From positions 124,001 through 188,000 of the forward strand of contig NZ_WIXN01000006.1 of NCBI RefSeq assembly GCF_010994035.1: a stretch of 64,000 nucleotides of DNA, given 5' to 3'. The DNA is from Virgibacillus aidingensis. Lineage in GTDB: Bacteria; Bacillota; Bacilli; Bacillales; Amphibacillaceae. The translations under genes were made by a program, and so were the position numbers. Of this stretch, positions 41,894-52,310 are shown piece by piece; the first letter of the stretch is position 1, and each line of letters starts with the position of its first letter. A model generated the notes under the pieces. It was not told where the DNA came from. It saw only the letters and a list, made by a program, of their open reading frames with translations, and did no database searches.

Positions 41894-42316
41894 ACTTATT
41901 TTATCATAAAATTGGCTTTTATTCGAAAGGTATATCTTTATGGCGCTGGTAGAATGAATATTATTTCCAATCCCTGCGGTACTCGTGCTCCTTTTAATTT
42001 CTTCATCTGTTTACGTACACTTCTTTTCCAGGGGACCCCATGAGGTGAAAATGGCCAATATATTTTTAAGTTAAATCTTAAAATACGGTCACAAAGTTCA
42101 GTAATGGGACAAGGTACCTGTCCCTCTGTCCCCAACAATTTCCCGCCAACTGAAGACATTTTGCCGAAAGTAAGATAAAATAGAAGAGAGTATGTTCTAT
42201 AGGGAATTTAAGTTTTTGCTTCATATGTTTAAAGTGGATACAATGAATGATAACTATATTATTCTTACACATACATGGTATAAATATTTTGTAACTTTAG
42301 AAAAGGATGTGCAGTA
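41894..42316. other. Gap upstream of walR with GGGACA palindrome
   Basis: About 423 bases. A 19-base near-palindrome GGGACAAGGTACCTGTCCC lies at 42106-42124. A 73-codon minus-strand frame (41938-42159) overlaps it, lacks a ribosome-binding site and is probably not a gene, though it might be a decayed fragment. The walR promoter is expected at the right end (TGGTATAAAT near 42274), with no clear -35. Confidence 0.45.
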
Positions 42317-43021
42317 ATGAGTCAGAAAATCTTAGTAGTAGATGATGAACAGCCAATTGCAGATATACTGAAATTTAACTTGGAAAAAGAAGGGTATCAA
42401 GTAGTTGTTGCCCATGACGGGGACACGGCTATTGAAATGGCAGCAGAAGAGAAGCCGGAACTCGTGCTGTTGGATATTATGCTGCCCGGGAAGGACGGCA
42501 ATGAAGTGTGCAGGGAAATCCGCAAAACCCAGACGATGCCGATCATTATGCTGACGGCCAAGGATTCGGAGATTGATAAAGTGCTTGGACTGGAGCTGGG
42601 GGCGGATGATTATGTGACCAAGCCGTTCAGTAATCGGGAGTTAATTGCCAGGGTTAAAGCAAACTTGCGCAGGCAGCAGGTAGACCCGGAGGATGAAGTG
42701 AAAACAACGAAGGATATTAAAATTGGCTCACTTGTCATTCATCCCGATGCCTATGTTGCTTCAAGGGATGGAGAACAAATTGAACTGACGCACCGTGAAT
42801 TTGAACTGCTCCATTATCTGGCCCGCCATATAGGACAGGTTATGACAAGGGAGCATTTATTGGAAACCGTATGGGGTTATGATTATTTTGGAGATGTGCG
42901 TACCGTGGATGTCACGGTCAGACGCTTAAGGGAAAAAATTGAGGAAAATCCGAGTAACCCGGCATGGATTGTGACCCGTCGCGGGGTAGGATATTATTTG
43001 CGTAATCCTGATCAGGAGTAG
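42317..43021 (+). CDS. walR: Essential response regulator WalR
   Basis: WalR is the DNA-binding response regulator of the essential WalRK system controlling peptidoglycan hydrolases. The 234-residue product has an N-terminal receiver domain ([10 protein letters not shown] with the acidic pocket, phospho-aspartate in [10 protein letters not shown] at about residue 53, the conserved lysine in VTKPF). It has a C-terminal winged-helix domain of the OmpR type ([27 protein letters not shown]). It starts the walRKHIJ-htrC operon; walK begins five bases after its stop. Confidence 0.97.
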   Translation: MSQKILVVDDEQPIADILKFNLEKEGYQVVVAHDGDTAIEMAAEEKPELVLLDIMLPGKDGNEVCREIRKTQTMPIIMLTAKDSEIDKVLGLELGADDYVTKPFSNRELIARVKANLRRQQVDPEDEVKTTKDIKIGSLVIHPDAYVASRDGEQIELTHREFELLHYLARHIGQVMTREHLLETVWGYDYFGDVRTVDVTVRRLREKIEENPSNPAWIVTRRGVGYYLRNPDQE

Positions 43022-43026
43022 GTTTA

Positions 43027-44868
43027 ATGAAAAAAGTTGGCTTCTTTCGCTCGATACAATTGAAGTTTATCCTTATTTTTATTCTTTTGTTACTGGTTGC
43101 CTTCCAGGTGATTGGTTCATTTTTTACAAATGAGCTGGAAAGAGAACTGATCGATAATTTTCAGGGATCGGTCAATGACCGTGTAGAACTGATCAGCTAT
43201 AACCTGGAGCAGGCTTTTGACAGAGAGCGGGATGAGGAAGAGGAAGATGAAGATGGACCAACCTTCATTCAGGAAGTACAAAGCATTATTTCGGACGTCG
43301 GCTCCAATATTGTGACTAATATCCAGGTGATTGATAATCAGAGCCGGATAATCGCAACAAACGATTTTACTGCGTTGGAGGATATTGGGAAGAAAACGAC
43401 AAGGAATATGATTCAGCAGGCGCTGTTTTTTGATTCCTATCAGCAGGATACACAGTACAATCAGGAAACGGGAAATGTGGTTTACATGATTGCCCAGCCT
43501 CTATTTAATGCAGAGGAAAATGTAGTTGGAGTCGTTTATGTGGAAGCTTCCCAGGAAGGTGTATATGAACAGCTGCAGAATATCAATGAAATCTTTTTTA
43601 ATGGAGCGATCCTTGCCCTGACAGTAGCTGCTTTTATCGGTATCCTTGTTGCCCGGACGATTACAAAGCCGATCAGTGAAATGCAAAGACAGGCACAAAC
43701 AATGGCAAGGGGAGACTTTACACAAAAAGTGAATGTTTATGGAAAAGATGAAATCGGCCAGCTGGCAGAAACGTTTAATGATCTGAACAGCAGGCTGAAG
43801 CATTCCTACGCAACGATTGAGGAAGAGCGGAGAAAGCTGAGCTCAGTATTGGCCAATATGTCAGATGCAGTAATTTCCACCGATAACAGCGGCGCAGTTA
43901 CATTAGTGAATGAAGCCGCTGGCAGGCTGCTTGGCCGAAACCCGGAAAGTATCATCGGCGAATTCCTGCTGGATGTATTACAGCTGGAAGAAAGAATCGT
44001 GGATATATCCGACCTCCAGGAAAGCGGATCGATGATTATCGACTTCAGTGATGAGTCACAGGAATTCATTGTCAGGGCGAACTTTTCCACTGTTCTGGAT
44101 GATCAGGAGGAAGTGACCGGCTTTATTACGGTGTTAAGCGATGTAACTGAACAGGAGAAAATTGAAGCGGAACGCAGGGAGTTTGTATCGAATGTTTCCC
44201 ATGAGCTTCGTACGCCGTTAACGACAATGAAAAGCTATATTGAGGCATTATCGGATGGTGCCTGGGAGGATAAGGAGATCGCGCCTAAATTTTTGAATGT
44301 AGCTCAAAATGAAACAGATCGTATGATCCGCATGGTGAATGATCTGCTGCAGCTTTCAAAAATGGATGCCAATGAATATCCGCTGCAGAAAGAGCGCACG
44401 GAATTTATCGCTTATTTCCACGGGGTGATTGACCGTTTTGATATGAATGTACCTGAGCATATTACATTAAAACGGGAGCTGCCGAAAAAGGGAAAATATG
44501 ATGTGTGGATGGATACCGATAAAATGACACAGGTACTGGATAACATTATCTCCAATGCGATTAAATACTCGCCTGAAGGGGGTACCATTCGCCTGAAGGC
44601 AGAGCAGCAAAGACATCATGTTTTAATTAGTATTCAGGACCAGGGCCTTGGTGTTCCTTATGATAAGCTGGAAAAAATATTTGACCGATTTTACCGGGCG
44701 GATAAATCAAGAACAAGAAAGCTTGGGGGAACCGGGCTTGGTTTGGCTATTTCCAAGGAATTGGTCGAGGCGCATCATGGTAAAATCTGGGCAACAAGCA
44801 AAGAGGGCGTAGGAACTACGGTTCACCTTACACTGCCGCTGATGAATCAGAAGCGGAGGGGTGCATGA
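43027..44868 (+). CDS. walK: Sensor histidine kinase WalK
   Basis: WalK senses wall and lipid II state and phosphorylates WalR. The 613-residue product has two membrane helices (about 13-33 and 185-205) flanking an extracellular Cache/PAS-like domain. That domain contains an acidic run (RDEEEEDEDGPT) near residue 70. Inside follow HAMP, PAS (MSDAVISTDNSGAVTLVNEAAGRLLG), HisKA with the phospho-histidine in VSNVSHELRTPLT (about 382-394), and HATPase motifs NIISNAIKYSPEGG, DQGLGVPYDKLEKIF and GGTGLGLAISKELV. walH overlaps its stop by four bases. Confidence 0.97.
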   Translation: MKKVGFFRSIQLKFILIFILLLLVAFQVIGSFFTNELERELIDNFQGSVNDRVELISYNLEQAFDRERDEEEEDEDGPTFIQEVQSIISDVGSNIVTNIQVIDNQSRIIATNDFTALEDIGKKTTRNMIQQALFFDSYQQDTQYNQETGNVVYMIAQPLFNAEENVVGVVYVEASQEGVYEQLQNINEIFFNGAILALTVAAFIGILVARTITKPISEMQRQAQTMARGDFTQKVNVYGKDEIGQLAETFNDLNSRLKHSYATIEEERRKLSSVLANMSDAVISTDNSGAVTLVNEAAGRLLGRNPESIIGEFLLDVLQLEERIVDISDLQESGSMIIDFSDESQEFIVRANFSTVLDDQEEVTGFITVLSDVTEQEKIEAERREFVSNVSHELRTPLTTMKSYIEALSDGAWEDKEIAPKFLNVAQNETDRMIRMVNDLLQLSKMDANEYPLQKERTEFIAYFHGVIDRFDMNVPEHITLKRELPKKGKYDVWMDTDKMTQVLDNIISNAIKYSPEGGTIRLKAEQQRHHVLISIQDQGLGVPYDKLEKIFDRFYRADKSRTRKLGGTGLGLAISKELVEAHHGKIWATSKEGVGTTVHLTLPLMNQKRRGA

Positions 44869-46184
44869 TGAAATTTGAAACGGTAAAATCACTCATATTA
44901 ATTATATTGATCGGTACAAGCCTCCTTTTGACTTTCGGTATCTGGACATATCAGCCCAATGACAGAGAGCTGGATAATGCAGAGCTCGTAAATGAAGTAA
45001 ATATTGGCGGCTCCGAAGAAAGACGAAGTACAATGATTCAGCCGAACACCATCATATTTCATTATTACGATCAGCATTTAGGGTTTAATGATCCGGCATC
45101 CCAGCATGAATTATTTGAAGAACTGCAGACTTGGGAAATGGATAATTTTGAAGTTATTGATACGGAAGTGGACAGGGACCGGGAGAATTACGAGGTGGAA
45201 CTCATTTTCCCTGAGGATATTCCGATGGAAATGACACCGCGTCTTTTTTCCATGGAGGAAGAATCAGAGGATATGCCAAGCTGGTCATTCAACCAGATGT
45301 ATATTACATTTGATCAGGATGCCGTGGCCCTAAAGGCGACTTTTTTATCGATTGATGGGCGGAGACAGGCACATGCAGTGATGACGAATAGTGAACAGTA
45401 TAATGAACTGTGGTCGCAAATCTCCGGCAGGGAAAACTTAAGTGAGTTTATCATGATGGATGAAGGGGACAGACCGGTCTATTTTCCAAGTGACCCTGTA
45501 AAAATGACACATCATTCTTTTTCTGTTACACATATTGCCCCGGATATGCTTGTCGGTGCCTTGTTTCCAAGTCCTTCTATTGTCAACAGGTCTGTCTCCC
45601 CGAACAGGAATATGGGCGGATCCTATTATACCGATGGGGTTCGTGAACTCAATGTGGATCAGGCAGGAAATACGATGGAGTTTTACAATCCGGCAACAAC
45701 CGATTATCCGCGGATGAGCATGTCTGAACTCATGAGAATAAGTATAAGCAACATTAATGACCATTGGGGCTGGACAGGTACTTACAATCTGATGGAAATG
45801 GACCGTGCGATGAATAGAATCAGCTATCAAATGTATTATAATGGCTACCCGGTATTCAATGATTTTCAAATGACCGACATTGTTCAGGAATGGCGCAATC
45901 AGAATTTACACCGGTATGACCGGCCGCTTTTCCGCCTGAACAATTCACTTGGCAGCGATGAAATGGAAATCATGTCAGGTGAGGTGTTATACAGAGAGTT
46001 GCTTGATTCTAAATATAATCTGGCGAATATTTCCGATATCAGGGTTGGCTATGAGTTAATTTATCCTGAAACTGACTTAAATGATTATGTAAACCTTGAG
46101 CCGGGCTGGTTTATGAATTATAACGGGTCATGGCAGGAGATTCAGTTAAAAGCGGAAGATTCATTAATTCAAGGAGGGAATTAG
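44865..46184 (+). CDS. walH: WalK regulatory membrane protein WalH (YycH)
   Basis: WalH (YycH) is a single-pass membrane protein with a large extracytoplasmic domain that, with WalI, modulates WalK activity. The 439-residue product starts MMKFETVKSLILIILIGTSLLLTFGIWTY in pieces: a short cytoplasmic tip and one helix (about 8-28), then about 410 external residues rich in Asp/Glu/Asn. The ATGA overlap with walK indicates coupled translation. Sequence identity within this family is usually low, so position in the operon supports the call. Confidence 0.9.
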   Translation: MMKFETVKSLILIILIGTSLLLTFGIWTYQPNDRELDNAELVNEVNIGGSEERRSTMIQPNTIIFHYYDQHLGFNDPASQHELFEELQTWEMDNFEVIDTEVDRDRENYEVELIFPEDIPMEMTPRLFSMEEESEDMPSWSFNQMYITFDQDAVALKATFLSIDGRRQAHAVMTNSEQYNELWSQISGRENLSEFIMMDEGDRPVYFPSDPVKMTHHSFSVTHIAPDMLVGALFPSPSIVNRSVSPNRNMGGSYYTDGVRELNVDQAGNTMEFYNPATTDYPRMSMSELMRISISNINDHWGWTGTYNLMEMDRAMNRISYQMYYNGYPVFNDFQMTDIVQEWRNQNLHRYDRPLFRLNNSLGSDEMEIMSGEVLYRELLDSKYNLANISDIRVGYELIYPETDLNDYVNLEPGWFMNYNGSWQEIQLKAEDSLIQGGN

Positions 46185-46186
46185 GG

Positions 46187-47116
46187 ATGCAATGGAGTCA
46201 GATAAAAACCTTATTTATCCTAAGTTTCCTCGTGCTTAACATTTACCTGCTTATTCAATATATAGACAAGCAGGAAAGGGCGGATGTAGGCGTGCTGAGC
46301 AGTCAGGAGGCTTCCATTGAGGAGCAGCTGGAATCGGAAAATATTACCCTGGAGGATGTGGAGGTTGACATTACCGAAGATACGTATATATCTGTCGCCC
46401 AGCATACCTTCACAGATGAGGAAAAAGAACGGTTGGCAAATTTGCCTGATCAGCGTCCGGTTATTTTCGACGACAGGTTTATTGTTTCTGCACTGGAAGA
46501 ACCGGTAGCCATCCCGGCAGCAGCACTCCGTGAGGATATCAATAATATTATCGGAAACCAGATTCCATTTTCGGAATTCTATCGCTTCGGAGGATGGAAT
46601 GAAGAAATGAATGTGCTCCTGTTTTTTCAGGAAACAAGGGACAGGCCGATATACTTTAATGCTTACGCTCTCTTAATGGTGTACTTGAATGAAGACAATG
46701 AAATGATTTACTATACACAGTCAAGGCTTGCTGAACCGGAACAGCAGGAAGGCCTGAAATCATTGACACAGCCGATTCAGGCTATTGGAACATTATATAA
46801 TCGAAATCTATTATATCCCGATGATGTGGTAAACCAGGTAGAGCTCGGCTATCATACACGGATTCCGCTTGCAAATGGTCAACAGGTTTTTGCCCCTACC
46901 TATAAAATTACCGTGAGCGAGGAACGTGATTATTTCGTCAACGCGATTGAAGGACAAACATTTTCAAGTGAAGACGAAGAATTTATTAGAGAAGTGATTG
47001 GTACTACGGTTACGAGCTTGGAGCAGCTCGATGAGGATCACCCGTGGAGAGATGATATGCTGGATTATCTGAATAGCTTGCTGGAAAATGAAACGAATCG
47101 GAGTGACTTGGAATGA
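46187..47116 (+). CDS. walI: WalK regulatory membrane protein WalI (YycI)
   Basis: WalI (YycI) partners WalH; both helices contact WalK in the membrane. From the ATG at 46187 (AAGGAGGG eight bases before it) the product is 309 residues: [22 protein letters not shown] with a helix at about 7-26, then an external domain that is highly acidic at first ([21 protein letters not shown]). A longer frame from 46130 overlaps walH and is not needed. walJ overlaps its stop by four bases. Confidence 0.92.
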   Translation: MQWSQIKTLFILSFLVLNIYLLIQYIDKQERADVGVLSSQEASIEEQLESENITLEDVEVDITEDTYISVAQHTFTDEEKERLANLPDQRPVIFDDRFIVSALEEPVAIPAAALREDINNIIGNQIPFSEFYRFGGWNEEMNVLLFFQETRDRPIYFNAYALLMVYLNEDNEMIYYTQSRLAEPEQQEGLKSLTQPIQAIGTLYNRNLLYPDDVVNQVELGYHTRIPLANGQQVFAPTYKITVSEERDYFVNAIEGQTFSSEDEEFIREVIGTTVTSLEQLDEDHPWRDDMLDYLNSLLENETNRSDLE

Positions 47117-47898
47117 CCTTACGTTTTAGTGTACTGGCTTCAGGCAGTACGGGGAATGCATTTTATATAGAATCAAATAAGACGAGGCTATTAGTGGATG
47201 CCGGGCTGAGCGGAAAACAAATGGATCGTTTATTTCATGAAATCGGCGTCGATCCGGCCGGACTCTCGGGTATTTTAGTAACCCATGAGCATAGTGATCA
47301 TATTAAAGGACTCGGTATCTTTGCAAGGAAGTATAATCTGCCAATCTATGCAAATGAGAAAACCTGGAAGGCGATGGAAAACACGATTGGAAAACTGACA
47401 ACGGATCAAAAATTTCTATTTGGCATGGAGGAAGTAAAAACCTTCCATGATATGGATATTGCTTCTTTCGGCGTTTCCCACGATGCAGCAGAACCGATGT
47501 TTTATACCTTTCACCATGAGGGAAAAAAGGTTGCATTGGTAACAGATCTTGGTTATGTTTCCGAACGGATTAAAAAAACGGTGGAAGGTGCCGATGCCTA
47601 TATTTTTGAAGCAAATCATGATGTGGAAATGCTTCGCATGGGAAGATATCCATGGAATGTGAAACGGCGGATATTAGGTGATTCCGGGCATGTGTCCAAT
47701 GAAGATTGCGGACTGGCACTGACGGATATTATCGATAATAATACGAAGCGCATTTATTTGGCGCATCTGAGTCAGGATAATAATATGAAGGATCTTGCCC
47801 GCATGTCTGTGGACAGTGTTTTGAAAGAAAGGGGAATCACCCTTGATTTGAAGGATACAGACCCGAAAATCCCAACCCCTTTGTATGAAGTAAGCTAA
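47113..47898 (+). CDS. walJ: Metallo-beta-lactamase fold protein WalJ (YycJ)
   Basis: WalJ (YycJ) is a cytoplasmic metallo-beta-lactamase-fold nuclease-like protein, linked to coordination of replication and wall metabolism. The 261-residue product has [14 protein letters not shown] at the start, the metal motif [10 protein letters not shown] (about 57-66), VTDLGYV and [12 protein letters not shown]. Start and walI stop overlap (ATGA). htrC follows after 239 bases, so it may have a separate promoter. Confidence 0.95.
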   Translation: MTLRFSVLASGSTGNAFYIESNKTRLLVDAGLSGKQMDRLFHEIGVDPAGLSGILVTHEHSDHIKGLGIFARKYNLPIYANEKTWKAMENTIGKLTTDQKFLFGMEEVKTFHDMDIASFGVSHDAAEPMFYTFHHEGKKVALVTDLGYVSERIKKTVEGADAYIFEANHDVEMLRMGRYPWNVKRRILGDSGHVSNEDCGLALTDIIDNNTKRIYLAHLSQDNNMKDLARMSVDSVLKERGITLDLKDTDPKIPTPLYEVS

Positions 47899-48137
47899 GC
47901 CGGTTTATTTCTCCAAACATTAAGGAATAACTAAAGAGAATGGGGTAAAATAGTATATAGATAAACTGCAAATCAAGCACCTGCTTTTACCCATCATGAC
48001 AAAGGCTGCCAGTAAATGTACTTATACGTATGAACAATTGATCAGGCAATGAACACAATATCATAATAGATGCCTGGACTAAGCAGCTTTTAAAACGGTT
48101 ATTTATTACTGGAGATATAAAGGGGCTGAATATTTGA

Positions 48138-49355
48138 ATGGGTTACTATGATCAAAATTACCCGCCGAATCCGCATCGAAAGAAAAAGAGAGGCTGGCTG
48201 GTACCCGGATTACTCGGTATTATTATTGGAATCCTGCTTGTTACCCTTGTTGTGCCGGCATTTTTGGAATCAGGCAACTTTACACAGGATGATACAGAAG
48301 AACAAATAGCAGATAATGAACAGGAAAATACCGGGGAAGAGAAAGGAAATATTAATACATCCGTCAACGTCGATGTTTCCACCCAAATTACAGAAATTGT
48401 AGAGGAAGTTTCCCCATCCGTAGTTGGGGTTATAAATATCCAGCAGCGTATGGATTTCTGGCAGCAGGGAGAGGGCACCCAAGCTGGTGAGGGGTCCGGT
48501 GTCATTTATAAGGCAGACGGGGATACTGCATATGTGGTAACGAATCAGCATGTGATAGAAGGTGCCGATGAAGTGGAAGTTGTCCTGTACGATGAAACGC
48601 ATGTGGAAGCGGAATTAATCGGAGGCGACTTGTTTTCCGATCTTGCTGTCCTGACGATCGATGCCAATCATGTAGAGCATGTGATTGATATTGGATCCAG
48701 CGCAGACATCAAAGTAGGAGAGCCGGCCATTGCAATAGGAAATCCGCTCGGCCTTATGTTTTCCGGGTCGGTGACACAAGGTATTATCAGTGGAACAGAA
48801 CGAACAATTCCACAGGACTTTAACCAGGATGGACGTGCCGACTGGCAGGCGGAAGTGATTCAGACGGATGCTGCGATCAATCCAGGGAATAGCGGCGGAG
48901 CGCTGATTAATATGTATGGCCAGCTTATTGGCATTAATTCCATGAAAATTAACCAGGCAGCTGTAGAAGGCATTGGCTTTGCCATCCCTGTCGATACCGC
49001 CATTCCGATTATGGAGGAACTGGAAGAAACGGGTGAGGTCACCCGTCCATACCTTGGTGTGGAAATTTATTCATTGGATGAAGTACCCCATACGGAATGG
49101 AGGTCCACGCTGAATCTGCCGGAAGAGGTGGAAGGGGGCGTTTATATTTGGAGTGTGGAGCGTCTATCCCCGGCAGATCAGGCTGGCCTGGAGAGGCTGG
49201 ATGTTATTACACAAATGGACGGGGAACCGATTCATAATATGATTGATTTGAGACAAATACTTTATCAGGAAAAGGAAATCGGAGAAGAAGTAACCATAAC
49301 CTTTTACAGGGACGGAGAACAACAGGAAACAACATTAGAATTGGGTACACAGTAA
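48138..49355 (+). CDS. htrC: HtrA/DegP-type serine protease (HtrC)
   Basis: A membrane-anchored HtrA protease for envelope protein quality control. The 405-residue product has a basic cytoplasmic start (PNPHRKKKRGW) and one helix (about 22-42), then an acidic linker. The trypsin-like domain has catalytic residues visible as His in TNQHVIEGA, Asp in SDLAVLTID and Ser in NPGNSGGALIN. A single PDZ domain (about 300-395) ends the protein. It occupies the position of B. subtilis htrC after walJ. The rlmH gene usually found next is not in this window. Confidence 0.93.
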   Translation: MGYYDQNYPPNPHRKKKRGWLVPGLLGIIIGILLVTLVVPAFLESGNFTQDDTEEQIADNEQENTGEEKGNINTSVNVDVSTQITEIVEEVSPSVVGVINIQQRMDFWQQGEGTQAGEGSGVIYKADGDTAYVVTNQHVIEGADEVEVVLYDETHVEAELIGGDLFSDLAVLTIDANHVEHVIDIGSSADIKVGEPAIAIGNPLGLMFSGSVTQGIISGTERTIPQDFNQDGRADWQAEVIQTDAAINPGNSGGALINMYGQLIGINSMKINQAAVEGIGFAIPVDTAIPIMEELEETGEVTRPYLGVEIYSLDEVPHTEWRSTLNLPEEVEGGVYIWSVERLSPADQAGLERLDVITQMDGEPIHNMIDLRQILYQEKEIGEEVTITFYRDGEQQETTLELGTQ

Positions 49356-49434
49356 TCATGGCCGTGCAGGTAAGTAAAAACTGCCGGCCGGCCGAATGTT
49401 GAAATCTGCCGCCCCGCTGAATGTTCGTGTTCCG

Positions 49435-49470
49435 AAAAAGCTATTTGCCATGTCAGCAAATAGCTTTTTT
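49435..49470 (+). terminator. Terminator after htrC
   Basis: A perfect stem AAAAAGCTATTTGC/GCAAATAGCTTTTT with a 7-base loop, ending in a T-run. Confidence 0.92.
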
Positions 49471-49562
49471 CACGTAAAGACAGTCAGTATAAGGTATTCT
49501 GGATATCCTTTAAAATGTCGGTTAATACCAGATTTTCAATCAATGGTGGTCTGCCATTCATT

Positions 49563-49736
49563 TTATCCACAGAAAAATACAGCTTATACACAAACCGTGG
49601 ATAAAAAATAAGGAAAAATCAATATATGGTGGAGAATTGGTGTGCTGCACACAATAAACCTGCGAACATTTGTGCATATGTGCATAAAAATGTGGATAAG
49701 TCAGATGTTTTTATTGAAATTACCTGCTTATCCACC
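49563..49736. promoter_or_regulatory. DnaA-box cluster outside oriC
   Basis: Five boxes in 174 intergenic bases: TTATCCACA (49563-49571, exact), TTATACACA (49584-49592), CGTGGATAA (49596-49604), TGTGGATAA (49691-49699, exact) and TTATCCACC (49728-49736). Boxes are in both orientations. B. subtilis has comparable extra-origin DnaA-binding clusters, one of them, as I recall, in the yydA-yycS interval near the wal operon. The 49356-49774 gap holds no gene. Confidence 0.75.
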
Positions 49737-49774
49737 TCATTATTGACATGTATTCACAATGTATGTGGGTAAAT

Positions 49775-50167
49775 TTAATTTCCTGCCACATGATAACGGC
49801 TCCGATGGTTCCAAATAAGCAATAACAGAATAAGCATTACAATATCCAGACGGGCTTCAAAAGCAAATCTTAAAAAACTTTCATTCAACAGCACCGGAAT
49901 TTTGGTAATATAGATGGCACCCAGCATAATCAGAATTAACGGGGGCACAGCAAGCTTTAAATACATGCGGCTGATGATCAGCATGCCGCATCCCAATTCG
50001 ACGACTGCCACGAGTAATAACGCAGTTTCAGGAAAGGGAAGTCCAAACTGGATGAACAAGCCTTTAAAACTGCCGTCTAAAAATTTTAAAATACCGGAAG
50101 CGATAAAAACATACCCGACTGCGTAACATATCCATGCCTTAATAGATAAGTCCATTTTCCATTTCAT
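49775..50167 (-). CDS. DoxX-family membrane protein
   Basis: A 130-residue protein with four membrane helices, the DoxX pattern: GYVFIASGILKFLDGSFKGLF, then ALLLVAVVELGCGMLII, then PPLILIMLGAIYITKIPVL, and a C-terminal helix LDIVMLILLLLIW. DoxX-like proteins are linked to thiol redox and small-molecule transport in various bacteria, but no role can be assigned here. GGGGGTGAG precedes the ATG. It is a single gene, divergent from the ABC exporter gene and downstream of the DnaA-box cluster. Confidence 0.85.
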   Translation of the reverse strand: MKWKMDLSIKAWICYAVGYVFIASGILKFLDGSFKGLFIQFGLPFPETALLLVAVVELGCGMLIISRMYLKLAVPPLILIMLGAIYITKIPVLLNESFLRFAFEARLDIVMLILLLLIWNHRSRYHVAGN

Positions 50168-50423
50168 TCGTACTCACCCCCTGTCTCCCCTTTTGGCCTG
50201 AATGGTGTAAACCTGTGTTTTATTATGTATATGCACAAAGACAGACAACCTTGACAAGCATTTAAGAAATTGGCTGCCGAGAGGAAAGTTTGCTTATAAC
50301 AGGATTGGAAATTGCCAAGCCGTAAAATTCGTTCTATAATTTTATTGGGCTGGAAAAGGAGGAGTTTAAAAAGGTTTAAGCAACCTTCAAAGAAGTGAAA
50401 TATACGAAAAGGAAGTGCCACTT

Positions 50424-52139
50424 GTGATACGACGTTTTTTTTCTTACTACAAGCCGCATCGCCGCTTGTTTATCATAGATTTTACTGCAGCTGTCATTGT
50501 AGCTATTTTGGAGCTTTTCTTTCCTGTAGCGGTACAGTGGTTTATTGATGAGCTGCTGCCCGGGGATGACTGGGGACTGATTGTAACGGTAAGTGTCCTG
50601 TTATTGCTCGTCTATATATTAAGTACGTTATTGCAATATGTGGTAACCTATCTGGGGCATAAGCTGGGTGTCAATATTGAAACAGATATGCGCCAGGAAC
50701 TCTTTTATCATGTGCAAAAGCAGTCATTTCGATTTTTTGATAATACGAAAACCGGGCATATAATGAGCCGGATTACCAATGATTTATTTGATATCGGCGA
50801 GCTTGCCCACCACGGACCGGAGGATTTCTTTATTGCAGCGATGACCTTTTTCGGTGCATTTATCATTATGTTTAATATTAATCTGGAGCTGGCGTTGATC
50901 ATTTTATTTTCCGTCCCGGTACTTATTTTCCTGATCGCATTCAGCAATATTAAAATGAATAAAGCTTGGAAAAAGATGTATGAGGATATTGCCGAAGTAA
51001 ACGCCCGTGTGGAGGATGCCGTTTCCGGTGTGCGCGTTGTACAATCTTTTACCAATGAAAAATTTGAAATGGATCGTTTTACAAAAGATAATTACAGTTT
51101 TCGGAAAGCGAAAGTCGGTGCTTATAAAGTAATGGCATTTGTGAATTCCAATATTTACATGACAATGCGGCTTATTACTTTAATTGTACTGGTGGTCGGT
51201 ACTTGGTTTACCTTCAACGACCGCATGCAGATGGGGGAGCTAGTCTTTTTCGTATTGATGGTGAATGTTTTAACGAATCCGATTCAAAAAATCAGCGCTC
51301 TGCTGGAACTGTATCCAAAGGGCATGGCAGGCTTTAAACGGTTTACTGAATTACTGGATGTGGAACCTGATGTGCAGAACCTGCCGGATGCAAAGCCGGT
51401 GGATACGCTGAAGGGAAATATTGATTTTAACCAGGTCACGTTTGTCTATGATAAAACACAAAAGCCAGTGCTGCACGATCTGAGCTTTCAGATTCGTGCC
51501 GGAGAGACCGTGGCTTTTGTTGGACCGTCAGGGGCAGGGAAAACAACGATTTCATCCTTGATTCCAAGGTTTTATGATGTGGAGAAAGGATCCATTACGA
51601 TCGACGGCATCGATGTCCGTAACATGACGAAGGAATCCCTCCGCAGTCAGATAGGGATTGTGCAGCAGGACGTCTTCTTATTTACCGGTACGATGCGGGA
51701 AAATATTGCCTATGGAAAGCTGGATGCGACAGATGAGGAAATAAAGCATGCTGCCAGGCAGGCACATATGGAGGAGTTTATCAATGAGCTCCCGGATGGC
51801 TATGAAACCCAGGTGGGGGAACGCGGATTGAAACTATCCGGCGGGCAGAAGCAGCGGATTGCCATTGCCCGGATGTTCCTGAAAAACCCGCCGATCCTCA
51901 TTCTGGACGAGGCCACTTCAGCCCTTGACACGGAAACGGAGAAAATTATTCAAAAGGCGTTAACGGAGCTGTCCAAGGATCGGACAACCATTGTGATTGC
52001 CCACAGGCTTGCGACGATTAAAAATGCGGACCGGATTATGGTGGTAACCAAGGAAGGAATTGAGGAAGAAGGCACCCACGAAGAATTGCTGACGCAGGAT
52101 GGCATCTTTGCAAACCTGCATCGGGTGCAGATGAATTAG
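50424..52139 (+). CDS. ABC exporter, fused membrane and ATPase domains
   Basis: A 571-residue half-transporter of the lipid/multidrug exporter type. Six membrane helices fill the first 310 residues, including IETDMRQELFYHVQKQSFRFFD and SRITNDLFDI as conserved intracellular loops. The nucleotide-binding domain has Walker A VGPSGAGKTTISSLIPRF (about 365-382), Q-loop IGIVQQDVFLFTGT, signature LKLSGGQKQRIAIAR and Walker B ILILDEATSALD with the H-loop IVIAHRL. Translation starts at a GTG (50424) eight bases after GGAAG. It resembles B. subtilis YfiB/YfiC/YknU-type exporters and presumably forms a homodimer. The substrate is unknown. Confidence 0.92.
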   Translation: MIRRFFSYYKPHRRLFIIDFTAAVIVAILELFFPVAVQWFIDELLPGDDWGLIVTVSVLLLLVYILSTLLQYVVTYLGHKLGVNIETDMRQELFYHVQKQSFRFFDNTKTGHIMSRITNDLFDIGELAHHGPEDFFIAAMTFFGAFIIMFNINLELALIILFSVPVLIFLIAFSNIKMNKAWKKMYEDIAEVNARVEDAVSGVRVVQSFTNEKFEMDRFTKDNYSFRKAKVGAYKVMAFVNSNIYMTMRLITLIVLVVGTWFTFNDRMQMGELVFFVLMVNVLTNPIQKISALLELYPKGMAGFKRFTELLDVEPDVQNLPDAKPVDTLKGNIDFNQVTFVYDKTQKPVLHDLSFQIRAGETVAFVGPSGAGKTTISSLIPRFYDVEKGSITIDGIDVRNMTKESLRSQIGIVQQDVFLFTGTMRENIAYGKLDATDEEIKHAARQAHMEEFINELPDGYETQVGERGLKLSGGQKQRIAIARMFLKNPPILILDEATSALDTETEKIIQKALTELSKDRTTIVIAHRLATIKNADRIMVVTKEGIEEEGTHEELLTQDGIFANLHRVQMN

Positions 52140-52175
52140 ATAGAATAGCAGTTTATATGGTTAAGACCACATTAT

Positions 52176-52212
52176 AAAAAGATTAGGGTGCAAGATATTC
52201 CCTAATCTTTTT
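52176..52212. terminator. Bidirectional terminator, ABC exporter / VOC gene
   Basis: A perfect 13-bp stem AAAAAGATTAGGG/CCCTAATCTTTTT with an 11-base loop; A/T tails serve both strands. Confidence 0.92.
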
Positions 52213-52310
52213 CATATTCAATGACATGGATACAATTCAAGCTGTATATTTTGTTATATTTCCTGGGGATTTTCCCCACTATAGCCCCTTGCCAATTTCA
52301 CTCCTTACTG

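Noticed and set aside
50164-50421. 85-codon minus-strand frame upstream of the ABC exporter
   Set aside because: Its start lies opposite the exporter's ribosome-binding site, the sequence is low-complexity, and no site precedes it.
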